Source of the DNA: Eulemur rufifrons
Taxonomy: Eukaryota > Chordata > Mammalia > Primates > Lemuridae
Assembly: GCF_041146395.1 (NCBI RefSeq)
Contig: NC_090999.1
Location: forward strand, 70,995,001 to 71,059,000
DNA length: 64,000 bases
Reading direction: 5' to 3'
Position numbers and translations under genes: made by a program. Numbering within the stretch: position 1 is the stretch's first letter; each line of letters opens with the position of its first letter. The notes under the pieces are model-generated. The model was not told the origin of the DNA and made no database searches. It worked only from the letters and a program-made list of their open reading frames with translations. Shown here piece by piece: positions 9,101 to 24,100 of this stretch.

Positions 9101-12100
9101 GTTTATTAATTTTTATAGTCATATAATTATTAAAATAACTGTGTAAAAAGAACATGCACTATTTAAATTACCCCTTTTTATTTTGCACTACCTGTATACA
9201 CCTTTGCCTCGTGCAGTGGACATTTGCTGGGTGGCTTTCCAGCAAGAAGCTGGTTGCCTCCTTGCTCTTTCTCTGAGACCATATGGTTCCCAGGAGCTGT
9301 CTACCCAGGCTCCAGAGGTGGAGCACATGGACTACAGCAAGTGAATGTTTGCATCCTGCCTCCCTCTCCACAATGATTGGTTCAGAAGAAAGTATGTGAC
9401 CCAGACCAGTCAAATCTTAGGACTTTTTCTGGGATGCATTGTTCTGTTGCATGTAAGCAATAGGCTTGTAGAGTTAGGGTCTGCTGTGTTCATGAGGGAG
9501 CCATGCCCAGAATAAAACTAATGCCATAGAAGGCAGTGCAAACAGATTGAAAGAATGTAGATTCTTGGTGACATCACTACTTATGGAGTTTTCAATTATG
9601 TTAGCCTTTCTTGTTTCAACCACATTGAGCTGGGTTTTGTCTTATTTGCAACAGAAACTACCTGACTGGGCAAATGATTCAGTTACTCTGCTTGATCAGC
9701 TCAGAACTGGTTGTTGAATATTTCTTCCAGTTTTTTCCATCACTCTCTATTGACTACATGCCATGAGTACTTAAATTGTTCCAGCTGACATTGACATAAA
9801 GGTCATATACCTCATAAACTTTTATGAGAAATGATAGACTCTCTATTGAATATACCCAGGAAGAGGCAGATACAGAACCCCTGGAACCTCTTTCCTCCTG
9901 AACTTGATGTTCTTGGTGAGGAAGACCCAGAGCTGTGATACTGTGAGTACTTTTGGTGAAGAAAGTACGCTTTTCTTAAAATGCAGATAAAACTAGAGTT
10001 AAACATGCATCCTTAAGAGGAAAGGAGATAAAAAGGAAAGAAAGAAAAATGAAAATGTATTACAGGGAAGAAAGAGTAAAGGTAAAGGAAAATAAGAAGA
10101 GTTGACCAAAAAAGTCCAAGAAAATAGAATGATGAAAAACAAAAATAAATGGAAAAAATTCAGAAATAACTAGACTATGAAGATGAACATTTAAAAAATC
10201 AGATAAGAGAGCAGTGCATTTGGTGGTCCCATGGGTCTGTCTCTTGCTTCAACAGTGTTTGGATGGAACAGACCTGGAAACTCCCTTTAAAAAAATGAAT
10301 AATAAATAAAAAATCATATAAGAAAAAGAGGAGTAAGGAAAATGTAAAAACAAGGAAAGACATTACGGCATTAAATGCTCAAGGACGGCAACAATATTTA
10401 AAGAAAGAAGGAACAGAAGAGCAAGAACTTGAGTTGATAATTGAGGCAGACCATATTGATGAAAGAAATATATTTGTTCAACAGACTTTTTAAAAAGTAC
10501 ATCTTAAGTTTTGACAATAGTGAAAGCTACATCAATAAATCCAATGTCAATCTTTCCTTGGGAAAGTTGAGATTTTTAGGTCACAAACAATGAGAGTTTC
10601 TTGGATAGAGAAACTAGCAGATACAGAATAGAAGTGGAGAGAACCTTAGACAATATAGATGCTACAACTAACTAATTTTACAGGTGGAATACAAGTAGAT
10701 TAGTGTCTTATCAAAGGATATCCAGTTATGTCAGTTGAGTTGCAGTCCATTCTGCCATACTATAGGACTTTAGAGTAGCAATTAAAAATTATTCCTATTA
10801 AAGTAGATCCAGTTGAGTCCAGAAAAAGTGTCTTATTGTCTGCTGCAATATCAATTTTATAATAAAAGTGAGCTCACTCTTTCTCTTCCCTGACTTAAAA
10901 AATTTGAAAATAATTTTTATAAATTTCCTCTTAATCAGTGTTTTTTCAGTCTTTGGGAAGATTAGAAAGAAGAGTAGACAGCTTTTAAATAGCCTAGCAG
11001 AGAGAGAAAAGATCTGGTGTCCAATGGCACTGGCGTCAAATCTAGCAGAGCCACAAAGTGATAATATCTTGAGGCTTCTCTTTTAGCACTTTTTCTTTCT
11101 TATTTGATTGCCTTTCTCACCCAGGACCCTGTGGACTTTGCTCTTACAAACTCTCATATCAACATACAAAACAATTTGATAAACTGCCAGTTTATGGTCA
11201 TAGTAAGGTGGTATCATCTACTGGACATTTTAACTGTCCCATGGTGTTTGATTTTAAAATAAAGTAAATAAAAGTACAATTACAGTGATTTTACAAAAAG
11301 TTTTATTACCCAAATCAAACTTAAATCCAGTGATAGAACATAGGCTTTGGGGCCAGGCTGGCATAAATAAATGCCAGCTGGAGTGTCAACTCAGGTATAT
11401 TTCTTAACCAGCTAGTCCTGTTCCTCCATCTGTAGAAAGGGTAATAGTTTTCCACCCCATGGGTGTTCTGAGGACTGAGTGAAGTAACATTCAGTTGCCC
11501 CACACATGGTAAGTTCTCAGAAAATGTGCACTATTATTATTATTAATTATTATTATGTGTGTTGAGAGAAATATGAAGAAACCTTAAGATGAGAAAGAAA
11601 TTGGTCACCCTTATGCTTTCAGTAATAACTTCATGGAGAAGGTAAGACATTGCAATAATTTTGAAAGAGAGGAAAGGTAGCCAAATGAAGAAAGATAGAA
11701 AGGACAAACCTAGGCAAGAGAAACCTGGCTAAAGTAAGTGAGGAAGTAAATCTTTCAGTATGCTTATTCTTAAATTGTTATTTTCATTAAAAATGGCCCT
11801 GTGATAAGAGAATAAAGGAACACTGAGAATGGATATGTTTTTCTCAAAGTTCTTATACATCTTTTATACTGCTTGAAAGAGAGGATATGAAAAGAAATTT
11901 CATTAATATGAAGCCTTATTCATACACACACACACACACACACACGTTTGAAATCACCTTGGATTTCTTCAGTGTCTGCTTTTCTGAGGACTTTGTACAC
12001 AAAGTCAGAAGTGGTGGCTTCAGCAGCCAGCCTCTAGGAAGAACAGACACTTTTATCTAATGTATGTTCTTTCAAATCTCAGGTTTATATAGCGTTTTAT

Positions 12101-15100
12101 TGATTTGCTATTTGTTCAACTAAGGTCCTCTGCATTACAAATGGAAACTAATTTGTAAAAGAATACAGTTTTACAAAATTAAATATGTTCTTTGAACCTA
12201 ACATCTTGAAACCTACGTCAACTGAATTTCTCTCAATTAGGATGTCTTAGGCTGTCATTAGTGTAGTCATTTTCCTCTCTCATTTTGGGAGTGGTTTGAG
12301 AACTATGGAGGAATGCACTTTTGCCGTTCTGAACCTCTTGCAGATTCTCGTCTCATTCAGTATTTGTCGTTTGTAGAGTCACAGATCATGCTTTGAAATC
12401 AGAAAGCAGCCTTTTCCTTGTATCTGAGTGTAAATAACTATCACCAGGAAGCAAAACAATTCTGAGTTTAAAAATTACATTAGATATCCCAGAACAACAG
12501 GTTGAAAAACTGGAAATTAGAATCTTAAGATATCACTTATTTTAAAATAATGATGAAAGAATATAGTTATTGAAATAAAACCAGAATGAACAAAATACTA
12601 CTATGGAATTTTCTTAAAAGCTTCCCACTGCCTGGGCACGGTGGATCACACCTGTAAGCCCAGCGCTTTGGGAAGCCAGTGTGGGAGGCTGCATTCCAGC
12701 CTGGTGGCACAGCAAGGTCCTACCTCTAAAAAATAAAAAGAAGCTTCCACTGTGTTTCTCTTTGCCTTTTTCTCAAATGAGCAATCATTAGAAAATGTTT
12801 ACTAATAACTAACATACTTTAACTTCTTCATTTCTAACAGAAGAAGGAAGGGATTCCCCTTACCTCCACAATGCATATGTAATCTATAATAAGAACCCAG
12901 CTTTCTTGGGCTTTTCTTTCTGCACCCCTTTAAGGAATCAATTTTAAAATATCAAGCCACAATCATAACATTGTTTATAAGTAACAATTATCAGAATATC
13001 TGTTTTAGCAGAGGTAATATACAAGTTAAATGCAGAATTATTTTTCTTTAGCTCAGAATGCTGCTTAAAGTAGACTTTTTTATTTATTTATTTTTTATTT
13101 AGTTGTTTAGTTTAGTTAGTTTTTTATTTATTTTTTATTTAGTTGTACAGAAGTGTGGCTTTTGGCTACTTTTGAGGCTATTATAATGATAAATCTGATA
13201 TTTTTAAATTCCATCATTATGAAAAAAAGACATCGTTATCCCCAGTCAGTGCTAAAGTGTCAGGGCAAAATTAGCAAGGACCCCAGAAAAATGAGGCTTT
13301 GCTGGAATAGCTTTTGTACTTCAGAGGTTGTGACTTCCTTATCCCCTTCCCTCTAGTTATTAGTATATAATAATATGTGCATTCTTTTTAAATTAAAATT
13401 CCAAGTTTTCTTTTTGGCATGACAAGAAAAGGAAGGGAGACACCCCATATTCCCATTTCTCTCTTTCCCCTCACGGGCCAGCTTGACTTTTAGTTAAAGC
13501 TGCAATGCAGAAGGGAAGGAACTTAATCCATGGGCACCAACAGTCTTTGGTCACCAGCCAGTAGGTTGTCTGTTATACTCACTTGGGGAGAATAGATCCA
13601 TGCTCTTCTCAAAACAGCTGTGCAATTGCTGGGAAATTCTTAGAGAAAGTCCCCACCCAAGTCCAGGAGTCCCGTGAATTTCCTGACCACCTTTGTGTGG
13701 TTATCAGACACATTTCATCCTACCTTCCCTGGTCCTTTGACCTGCCCACCACTACACCCCTCACCCTCATCTGATCAAATCTGTACACTAGAACAGACAT
13801 GGCAAATGAAGGGTGCTTTTTGAGCCAAATTCATTCAATCGGGAAGAGCTGCCTGGAAAGTGTGAAGAATTGTGAGGCCACATCTGGGCTTGGCGTAGAA
13901 GTGTGCGGCAAAACATGAGTGATGTCTGCCATGAGAATAAAAGTCAGAAGAGGTGGCTCCAGTGGCCAGCCTGTAGAAAAAACAGAATGCGAGTGAAGAT
14001 TGATTGCATTAAATCATTGTCTTAAAATAAACATGAGTCATGGCTTTTAGTGTTTCTTTTTCCTCCATTCTTACTTTTTTCTCCTTTCACAAAAAATAAA
14101 AGGATAGTGATCTTGCAATTGAAGCAGGAAAATTGAGAAATATCCTAATTCTGGACTAGCCATTACTTTTTATTTAGAAGGACTTAGGCAATGTGTATAA
14201 AATTCCAAGATGAGGGAAAAGAGCAACAAAAAAACTAAAATGCTCTATCTTCCCCCCAAAACTGAGAAGGTAATATTATCTCCATTTAACCAGTGGAGAA
14301 GCTGACAGCAAAGAAGATTGAGTGGTTATTAGAAAAGATGTCCACCAAGCCCTTGTTTTGTTTACTTAGCTGCCACACATTAAATTGGTTTTTCTCCTTT
14401 CTCTTCTGAAGGTGGAGGATTGGTGTTGTTTAAGATCATACATGCCAACTTTTGGAATTATATTTATTTGCATATTCACCCTTTTGCTTCATCATCAAGC
14501 CTCAATTAAAGTGAAGTCACTAGATCACAGAAATGTTAAATGGCCCTTGTAAACAACAAATTAAAGTCACTCGTAGTTCAAAAGTTTAAATTATGATGCT
14601 TCCTCTTTATTTTTACCAAAACCTATTTAATGTCCATTTAAGGAAGATATGATTGAATTATTAACAATGTTTTTCTCCATAAGAATAATGTAAACATACC
14701 ACAGAACTGCATTTACATTATATACATTTATGTTGACCGTTTTTTCTTTATTAAAAGTGAAAAACAAAAGACTTTATTTTCAATTAATTTTCAGTATTTT
14801 TGAATTAACATGATGCTTAAGAGAATATTAGAAAAGTAGCTGCAGTAGAAGACTCCATTATGATCACTTATTTTCTCAGTAAGATTTAGAGTCCTTTTTT
14901 TTTTTTCCTAGTAAATTTTTTAAAAGAGAAAACAGACTTATTGAATGCTCATTATGTAACACAACTATATTGGGTACTTTGTATACATTTTCTCATTAAT
15001 TCTCATAAAAACTCTGTGTTCAAGATATTACTAATCCCATTTTTATATGCGAAATTGAGACTCAAGGACATTAAGTAACTTGCCCATAGCCAAGTAGCCA

Positions 15101-18100
15101 GTAAATAGAAGAACAGTGATTTAAATACATATTTACTTGCATCTGAAACCCGTGTTCATTTCATAATTCTCTGCTGCCAATCTGTTAATGATCTATGTTT
15201 CTTCCAGAGAATGTTACAATATATATATATTTCTATGTGTACAGGTGTGTGTATATACATATACACAGGTATATATTTTTATTATGCATATATTATTAAA
15301 AATACAAGCTTTTATTATTAAGTAAAATATAGGTTACTGGCTCTATTCTAAATCTTGAATAACTTTTTCTTATATCTTCTCATACCTATGCAGAAAGAAA
15401 TACTACTAATCTGAATTCTGGTTAAGATATTCCTGATACTTGGCTATTTATTAAAAGACACTTTGCAATCAACCTAGTTTAGCTTATTTTAACACAATTT
15501 TTCACTATTCCTGTCTAATTCTTAGCAAATTATTAGCAAACCAGAGATTAGCAAATTATTTCTTAAAGTGTCAGATAGTAAATATTTTCGATTTATAAGG
15601 CATAGGATTTCTGTTTCAACTATTGCAGTTAAAAAACAGCTATAGATAATATGTAAATGAATGGTTTGGCTGTGGTTCAGCAAAAAAACTATTTACTAAA
15701 ATAGGCAGCCAGCCCATGGGATGTAGATTGCCAATCCCAGATCAAAACAATTGCATATGCCATTCAGGCTAATAAATGGATTTAACCTTTGGCACCTCAT
15801 GAACTGTGTCATCTGACTTAAAGAACATAAAGAATAAAAATACCAATGCAAGGTTAACAATGCTTTGATTTTTGTTCCTTAGTTACCTATTCAGTTTTCA
15901 TGAGTAAATGATCATAAACAAGAGTTCTCTCATTTAGAGTATTGTATTTCAGACTTCTCCATCTCAGTAAATGGCAATTTGCTATGTTAGAGTTCCTCTA
16001 GGCCAAATACACTGGAGTCTTTACAGATGCCTCTTTCTTTCTCAGCCCATAAACAATATTCCAGCAAATCCTGTTGGTTCTACCTTCCAAATATATTCAA
16101 AGTCCAGCCTCTTCTCACTGCCACCACCTTTTCCACTGTGGCCCAAGCACCATCCTCTCTTTCCTGGATCATTACAGTAGCCTTCCTAACTGGCCTACCT
16201 TGTACCTGTGCACCCCTAGCATCTATGCTCTATACAGCAGCCACAGAGATCCTATTAAAGCAGAAGTCAGAGCATGTTACCCTTCTACTAATACCTTTCA
16301 AGAGTTTCCTGCACCTCTCATGTTTAAAGCCCAAGGCTTTATAGTAACCTCCAAAGACCCTCATTTTTCCTGCCATCTTTTCCAATTTCTGTGTCTGTTA
16401 CCCCTCATTTCTGTGTTATAAGTTGTGTCAAAGGTAAACAAAGTTGGACATTAGTATAGTGGTAAGGACACATTTTAATCAGCAATAACAGCTGCAGTAA
16501 GGAAAAGAGTTTAGCATGAGCTGAACTCGACTTAAAGGTACATTTAGGGAATAGGAAGGAGGGTAAGTGAAGGTTCATCAGAGCCAGGGAAGTAAAAAAT
16601 TACAAAAGGTTGGTGTCAATGTGATTAGTAGGCCAGCTGTGTCTACTAGCTGGAAATTGTCAAAGTTATGATTCTGTCCCACCTAGAGATTGGGCACAGA
16701 GGCCTTGTTCTCAGGTGTTGGCTGGAACAAACAGATTTTTTTGGTAGTCTTGAGTTTTCTCAAGCAAGAATTTTAAGAGGGGCTTGGGTCCTCTGAGGGA
16801 TACAGCCTTGAGCTCTTAGAAACTATGTTAGTATCTGTTCAAGTCTTTGCAGGCCAAGGTTGAGGCCTAGCTGACAAGAGGGCTCAGAAGAGCCTGGCTA
16901 GAATTTAGTCAAGGAGATAATCTTTGTCAATCACTATAGGTACAAAACAAATCAGACCGCTAATTCCACCATTTGCTGGCCTCAAGATCTTAGGCAAGAT
17001 ACTTAAACCTTAATGTGCTTCAGTTTTCTCCCATCTGTAAAATGGGGATAATGGTAGTGCCTATCTGATAGAAATGTGATTAAGTGAATTAATATGTGTA
17101 AAGCCCAGTTAATGCTCAGTAAATTTAGTTATTAATATTATTATTTCTTCCCTAACATACATTACAATGGATGAATTAAGACATGTTATCAAGTAGCTGA
17201 TACAAGGCCCTATATGATAAAAATACCTTAGAAGTCTTGAAATAAAGAATTACAGAGGATCAACTTGAACATTAAGAGAGTAATTTAAGAACAATACTTT
17301 AGTCAGTACTAAACAGTACTTAAACAGTCACAATTGTCTAGAGCATATTATAGAAGCAGATTAGCATCTACATTTCTCTCTTTCTGTATTAGGAAAATCT
17401 TTGTGGAGATAGTAGGATTTCAAGAATGTGGTTCAAAGGAAAGATTGATTGCAAAACAAAAATTTAGAATTCCTACAAAGGCACCATTCTAGAAATAATT
17501 ACAGATGAAGTAATCAGAACCTCAACTTTTATAATGTCTTTAGAAGAATATACTAACTATTAAAGGTACAATTTACTAAGAGATGGAACAGTCATGCACC
17601 TTAGGCATCAAAAACCATCATTGTCAAACATAAAATAAAAACTCCAAATGAAATTGGTTAAAGTAAAATCATGGAGGGATATTTAGTGTATTGCATAAAT
17701 CCCAAAAGAGAAATATAGAAGGTATTTGAATATTTCAATCAGCAGAATAATTTTAAATATACAGTCATGTGCCTTGTAATGATGTTTTGGTCAACAACGG
17801 ACTGTGTATATGACAGTGGTCCCATAAAATTATAATGGAGCTGAAAATTTCCTGTTGCCTAGTCCTGTCAAAGCTGTGGTAACATCCTGACACATTGCAC
17901 TACTTATATAGTGTGTTAACACACCTACTGCTCTGCCAGTCACATAAAAGTATAGCATATACAATTATGTACACTACATAGTACTTGATAATGATAATAA
18001 CTATGTTACTGGTTTATGTATTTACTGTAGGATACTTTTTATTGTTATTTTACAGTATACTCTTTCTACTTATATAAAAAATAGTCAATGGTAAAACAGC

Positions 18101-21100
18101 CTCAGGCAGGAGGTGTTCCAGAAGAAGGCATTGTTATCATAGGAGATGACAGTTCCATGTGTGTTATTGTCTCTGAAGACCTTCCAGTGTAACAAGACGT
18201 AGAGGTGTAAGACTGTTGATCCTGACCCTGTGTACGCCTAGGCTAATGTGTGTATTTGTGTTTCAGTTTTTTAACAAAAAAGTTTAAAAAGTAATAAAAA
18301 AAAACATTTTAAAATAGACATTTATAGAATACAGGTATATAAAGAAAAAATATTTTATACAGCTGGACAGTGTGTTTATTTTTTAAGCTAAATGTTATTA
18401 CAAAAGGGTCAAAGAGTTAAAGAAATTTTAAATGTTTATAAAGCGAAAAGTTACAGTAAGCTAAGGTTAATTTATTATGGAAGACAGAAAATTTTAAAAA
18501 TAAATTTAGCATAGCCTAAGTGTATAGCGTTTTCAAAGTCTACAATAGTATGATGTCCTAGGCCTTCACGGTCACTCACTTACCCAGAACAGCTGTGTTC
18601 ATGGTAAGTGCCCTACACAGGTGTGCTATTTTTTATCTTTGTACCATATTTTTTTACTGTACCTTTTCTGTGTTTAGATATGTTTAGATTACAAATACTT
18701 ACCATTATGTTATAATTGCCTACAGTATTCAGTACAATAACACACTGTACAGGTTTGTAGCCTAGGAATAATAGGCTAGACCATATAGCCTAGGTGGGTG
18801 TAGTAGACTACTATGTAGATTTAAGTACACTCTATGATGTTCACACAATGACAAAATCACCTAATGACGTGTTTCTCAGAACATATCCCCATAGTTGTGA
18901 TGTGAGACTGTATTTAACATATAGTAAATTTTATTTAATTTATACTTTATATTTGGGGAAGAGAATACAAATTCTTTTCTAATGTATATAGAACATTTAT
19001 AAAAAATTACATGGCTGGACATTGAGAAATTTTAGTTGATTACAGTAATTAGACTTTTTATACTCTTATCCACTGATAGTAATCCAATAAAAATGGAAAT
19101 AGACCAAAAAAAAATCATGGAAAACTTAGCTACTCAGAAATTAAGGACCATTCTTCAGCACAAACCCTTAAAGGAGAAAAATCAACACTGAAATTTTAAA
19201 TTGGTCTAGAAAGTAATGACAAGGAAAATACTTGATAATAAAACCCATGAGACCTAGCTAATGTAGTACTCAGAGAAAAATTGATAACTTTAAATTTTTT
19301 TCTATTGGAAAAAGTAGAACAAAGTAAAATATAATGTAATATAAATATAAGTTGAATATAGAAGTGTTCATTTTAAGAAATGAGGAAAAAAGCAATAAAA
19401 TCAATGAAAAGAAAAAAGACAAAAGCTGAAAATAATAAATAGGTTAAAAAATAGAAAGTGTAAACACAATAAGAAACCATTTATTTGAAACATCCTTTAA
19501 AATCGATAAACTCATGGCAAGCCTAACTAAGGATTTAAAAAATGCCATCCTACTGAATCCAAGGGACACCTAAAACAATGCCAAAAGTTATACATTATTA
19601 AGGATTAGAAAGGATAAGGAATTTTTAGTTGCACTCACATACGCAAACTTTTAAAGATAAGAATTATTTAACCAAGAACAGATTGAGAATGATTAAAAAC
19701 ACAAATGACAGAAAAAGGGTAAATATACCAAGTATACAAGAGATCCTACAGATTATTGAGAAGACAAGCAGCCCAAAAGAAAAGTAAATGAAAAATATTA
19801 ATGTTAAATTAACAAAATGACAAAAATTCAATCCTGTTAATAATCAGGGAAATTAAAACTAAGGAAAAAATAAGTTACCATATTTTTCCCCCCATTCATT
19901 TGGCAAAAATTGAAAAGAGCTTTGATATACAGAGCTTTTAAGGATAAGAAGACATGGGACAGTCTCATACGTTGCTGATGGGAGTGTGCACTGCCCGGAG
20001 CTTTTGAGGAAAGTTATCTAGCTAAAATTCTCTTTTAAAGTAAAATACTCATATCTTTAAAATTTTGGGAGAATATTCTATAGAATAGAGATGGGATCTC
20101 TCTCTGTCATCCAGGCTGGAGTGCAGTGGTGTGATTAAAGCTCACTGTAACCTCGAAAACCACGACTTAAGTGATCCTCCCACCTCAGCCTCCTGAGTAG
20201 CTAGGACTGCAAGAGTACACCACCATACCTGGCTATTTTTTTATTTTTTATTTTTTGTAAAGATGTGATCTTACTATGTTGCCCAGGCGAATTCCTGGAC
20301 TCAAGCAATCCTCCCTCCTTGGCCTCTCAAAGCACTGAGACTATAGCCGTCAGCCACCACTCCCAGCTGCATTCTATAGAACATTAGGAAATAAGTTTAA
20401 GACCGACTTAGTCTACATCTCTTACCTTAGAAGTATTGCCATTGTATATTAAGTGGGAAAAGTAAACTGCAGAGTCATGTGTGAAGTGTGATCCCGTCTT
20501 AATAAAAATAAGTAATAACAAAATCCCAATACATGTGTGTCTGTTTGGTTATATATTTTTATCGTGGGCATGGAGGAAGCTGGAAAGAGGTACCTCAGGC
20601 TGTAAAACACTGGTTCCCCTGGAGAAGTAGCAGTGGAGGAGGATGACAGCAAATTTGGGGGGTATATATCTAAGTTGTTTTATCATTAAAAAGATCATCT
20701 ATTATTTTGTGCTTGTGAAAAATTAATAAAGAAGTAAATAATATCACCAACAAAAAGAATGCAGCTGGATCGTCTACCCTTCGATATATATTCCTAATGT
20801 TTTAGAAATCGTAGAGAAGTTTTCCATACAATGCCTCTAATTGCTAAATTTTTAATTCCTATTCCTCTGCTTTGTGACAGTGCTATTAACAGAGCCTGAT
20901 TAATTAAAGAATTTAGGAAATTTGGTACACGTTTAGAAACAAATAGAGCCATATTTGTAGGAGGTCATTCTTCTATTATGGTCGGTCTGCAGATATTTGT
21001 GAAAGGCAACCATACATATCTTTCCACATTAGCAAGAAAAGTGATTCTCTTTGCACCTATTAACCACCAGAAAAATTCTCTTTGTTTCACTTATTTTCAG

Positions 21101-24100
21101 ATTTATGTAGTCTGAATTAATATTTTAATAACCCTGTTCAAGAAAAGCATTTGGAACCATTCCACATAAATGTTGCATTCTTTAAGCAAAAGTGCAGAAC
21201 ACACTCTTTCAAGGCACAGATTGCTTTTCACAGATAATGTATTGTACTTAATCATGTATAAAGGGACAAATCTGATATACACATTAGAAGAATAGTTCTG
21301 TATTAGCAGGCAAAAGTCACTCCATCCAACAAACCTCACAGCACTTTTAAAGAGGAGGTAGTATATAAAAATAACGAGTACATTTCTATTGTATGATGTG
21401 TCATACTCCCACCCTCAGCTAATCCAGTATTAAATGAAAGCATTTGCCATAGCAACATCGATTTACAAAGGGCAAATGATGTTTCTGGGAGATTGGAGTA
21501 TTTCCTTCCATAGATTTCAGATGCACGCACAGTTAATATTTTAACAACCTTATTTAATGATTATATATATAACTGAAAAGGCTTTTAAAATTATTTTTAA
21601 ATGTTGTAATTTGGGAATAGAATCCAAAGCAAAACAACAAACTCTTAACGAAAACTGACATCAAATTAAATACAAGCAGAGAAATACCACTGAAACATTT
21701 TAGCCTTCACTATTTATGGGAATAAAAATTATTTCATGTGCTAAGCTATACTGAATTATGGTTAAATCATTTGCTTCCAACTGAATGATCATTTTGCTAT
21801 GAAAAATGAAAATTCTCTGTTTACCTCACTATTTCAACACTCGATGTTATCAGTTATAATATTCAGCCTCCCCATCTTGGGCAGGTTAAAATATTAATTT
21901 TATCTCCTTAATGTATTTTTCACAAATGCTATGACAGTATTCACAGATATTTTACTGTCGTGGTTTCATCAGCTTGACTCAGACTATGAAGGCAGACACA
22001 GTAGATGTAAGAAAGAAGATGGATTGGTAGCCTGAGTAAACGCAAGTATTAAAGAGGTGACTGTAGCAGGGCCAAACAAGTTTAGAAGTTAAAAAATCAT
22101 CTCTGTATTGTTTCTCTGCTGTCATAACCACTCCATAATACGAAATGGGGAAAATTGTGCTCAGGGGTGAGGAAATTAAGTTCCTGCCCTAAATAGCTTA
22201 TACTCCAGAGCAAAAAATTTATCTTACTCAACATAAATTCTTTGTGCCAGAGGTAAATACTGTTCCATTTTCTACCTATCATTTATCTAATCAGCACAGT
22301 AAGCTTGGATCTTGAAGCCCGTGCCTGTTGGGTGTAAGGGGACTTCTAGTCCTTCAATCAATTATGGCAGGAGTCAGTTGAAATAAATAAGGTATTTTAT
22401 ACAGTTACTACCCGCAATATTCACTTTTCGCTTTGGTTTGTGATGACCTGTAAACCTTCTGCAGCAGCCAAAGAGATGTGAAGCACCAGTGAAGGAAATA
22501 AAAGCCGAATTTAGCACTGTTTAATGCCTTCTTGTCTGCTGCTGCTTGAAGACTCCAAGTTTATTGGAAGATAGTGTATCATTTATTTCCCCACTTCCCT
22601 CTTTCCTCAACATGTGTTCCCCAAATTAAAAAATGTCAGCTGTCAAAAAAAGTTGAATCTAATGTGAGTATTAGAATATATGGATCTAAGATAGTTTCCT
22701 CGCATTTGTAAAATAAACCCTTCTGAACATATTTATCATGGTTAAGCACTTTATAGAGAATAGAGATTAGCAAACCTGTGATTCACTGTCCCATTTACAT
22801 TTGTTATGAAAGAGAACATTAATTAAGAATGACCTTGTCTCTTCATTGCGGAAGTTAGTTCCAGAAATTGAGAATGAGCTTTTTCTGAGAGATAAATTCA
22901 AACCCTCTAACAAAACCCAAAGATACTATAACATATATATTAGTATTAATAGAGTTAATTCAAGCACATATAAAATTTTTAAGTATTTTTGCCAGAGTAT
23001 TGAAATGTAAACAAATTTAAAATGATTTTTCTAACTCTTTTTTTAAATATCCGTCTGCCAGACCATTTTCCCTCTCAGTCTTTTATCAAATAATCTTATG
23101 AAGCCATTGTTCTTTACATTTATTTTTCTATATTTAAATGTCAGTCACTATAATGTTATAGAATATGTGTCCCTTTCCCTATGAACCTACCTGATTCTCT
23201 CAAACTGAGCTGATGTGAGTGCCGTAATAATTTATATCACTCTTATGGACCTATTGTGTTGTCACTTACAGTGATTAATTTTTGTGTTTTAAATCTCTCA
23301 CACTAAAGGATCTCTGAAACCAATAATGACTGCATCTTACTCATCTTTGTGCATAATTTTGTCAGTGTATGCTCATACTGAGCAAACAAACATTATAATC
23401 TATATGTAAAAGAAGCCAGCTTCTACCTCTCCAGTGAAAAAGAATATTGTTTGCACAGTATTTTATATTATTTCTTGCACTTAGAAGGCACTCAGTGAAT
23501 ATTGTTGATTAATAGATCTTCCTTGAATCTATACCTAGCTGTTTCTTCTGCTCTTGGGTACAAGTAGGAAAGCAAGTTGGTTGATCATCCATATGATACT
23601 GTAAAGATTGTCTGTCTAGTTAGGGCTGTACTCCCAGTGCCTTATAGCTTTCCAAGCACCCCATGCCTCTTTTTTCAGGGTAAACACTGCAGTTATGCAT
23701 TTGTTAATGTCTTCATTCAGTTCATGTCTCTATTTCCTCAGCCAACTGCAGACTATGGAGGGCAGGAAGCATATCCGGTTTTGTTCCTTGTGTCCCCCCT
23801 GCCTAGTCCAGTGCGTGGCAGTAGTAGACTTGGTATGTACTAGTGGAATAGGTCAATGTATGGAACACGTGCCTGGATGAAGGGGTGAATTCCCTCTGCT
23901 GCTATCCTGTTGTAGACCTAACGGGCAGCAACACCTCCTGGTCTGTTTCCAGCTCCATTACTTCCCCCTCCAGTTGCATCCTCCTTGCTCATTCTCAGTT
24001 CCATCCAAGTGTTCTTCCTCAAGGACTCACCTGAGATTTCATGCCTCACACCCCTCTCACTCGCCAGGACTAGCATCGCATCTAAATAGATCTAAATTCT

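Noticed and set aside
10236..10272. Claim that the IRE regulates PAM translation
   Set aside because: It is intronic and would be spliced out; no transcript evidence is visible. Kept only as a candidate element of retrotransposed origin.
16027..16421. Overlapping ORFs of 105-115 codons
   Set aside because: They lie in an L2 LINE fragment and use pieces of its decayed frames.
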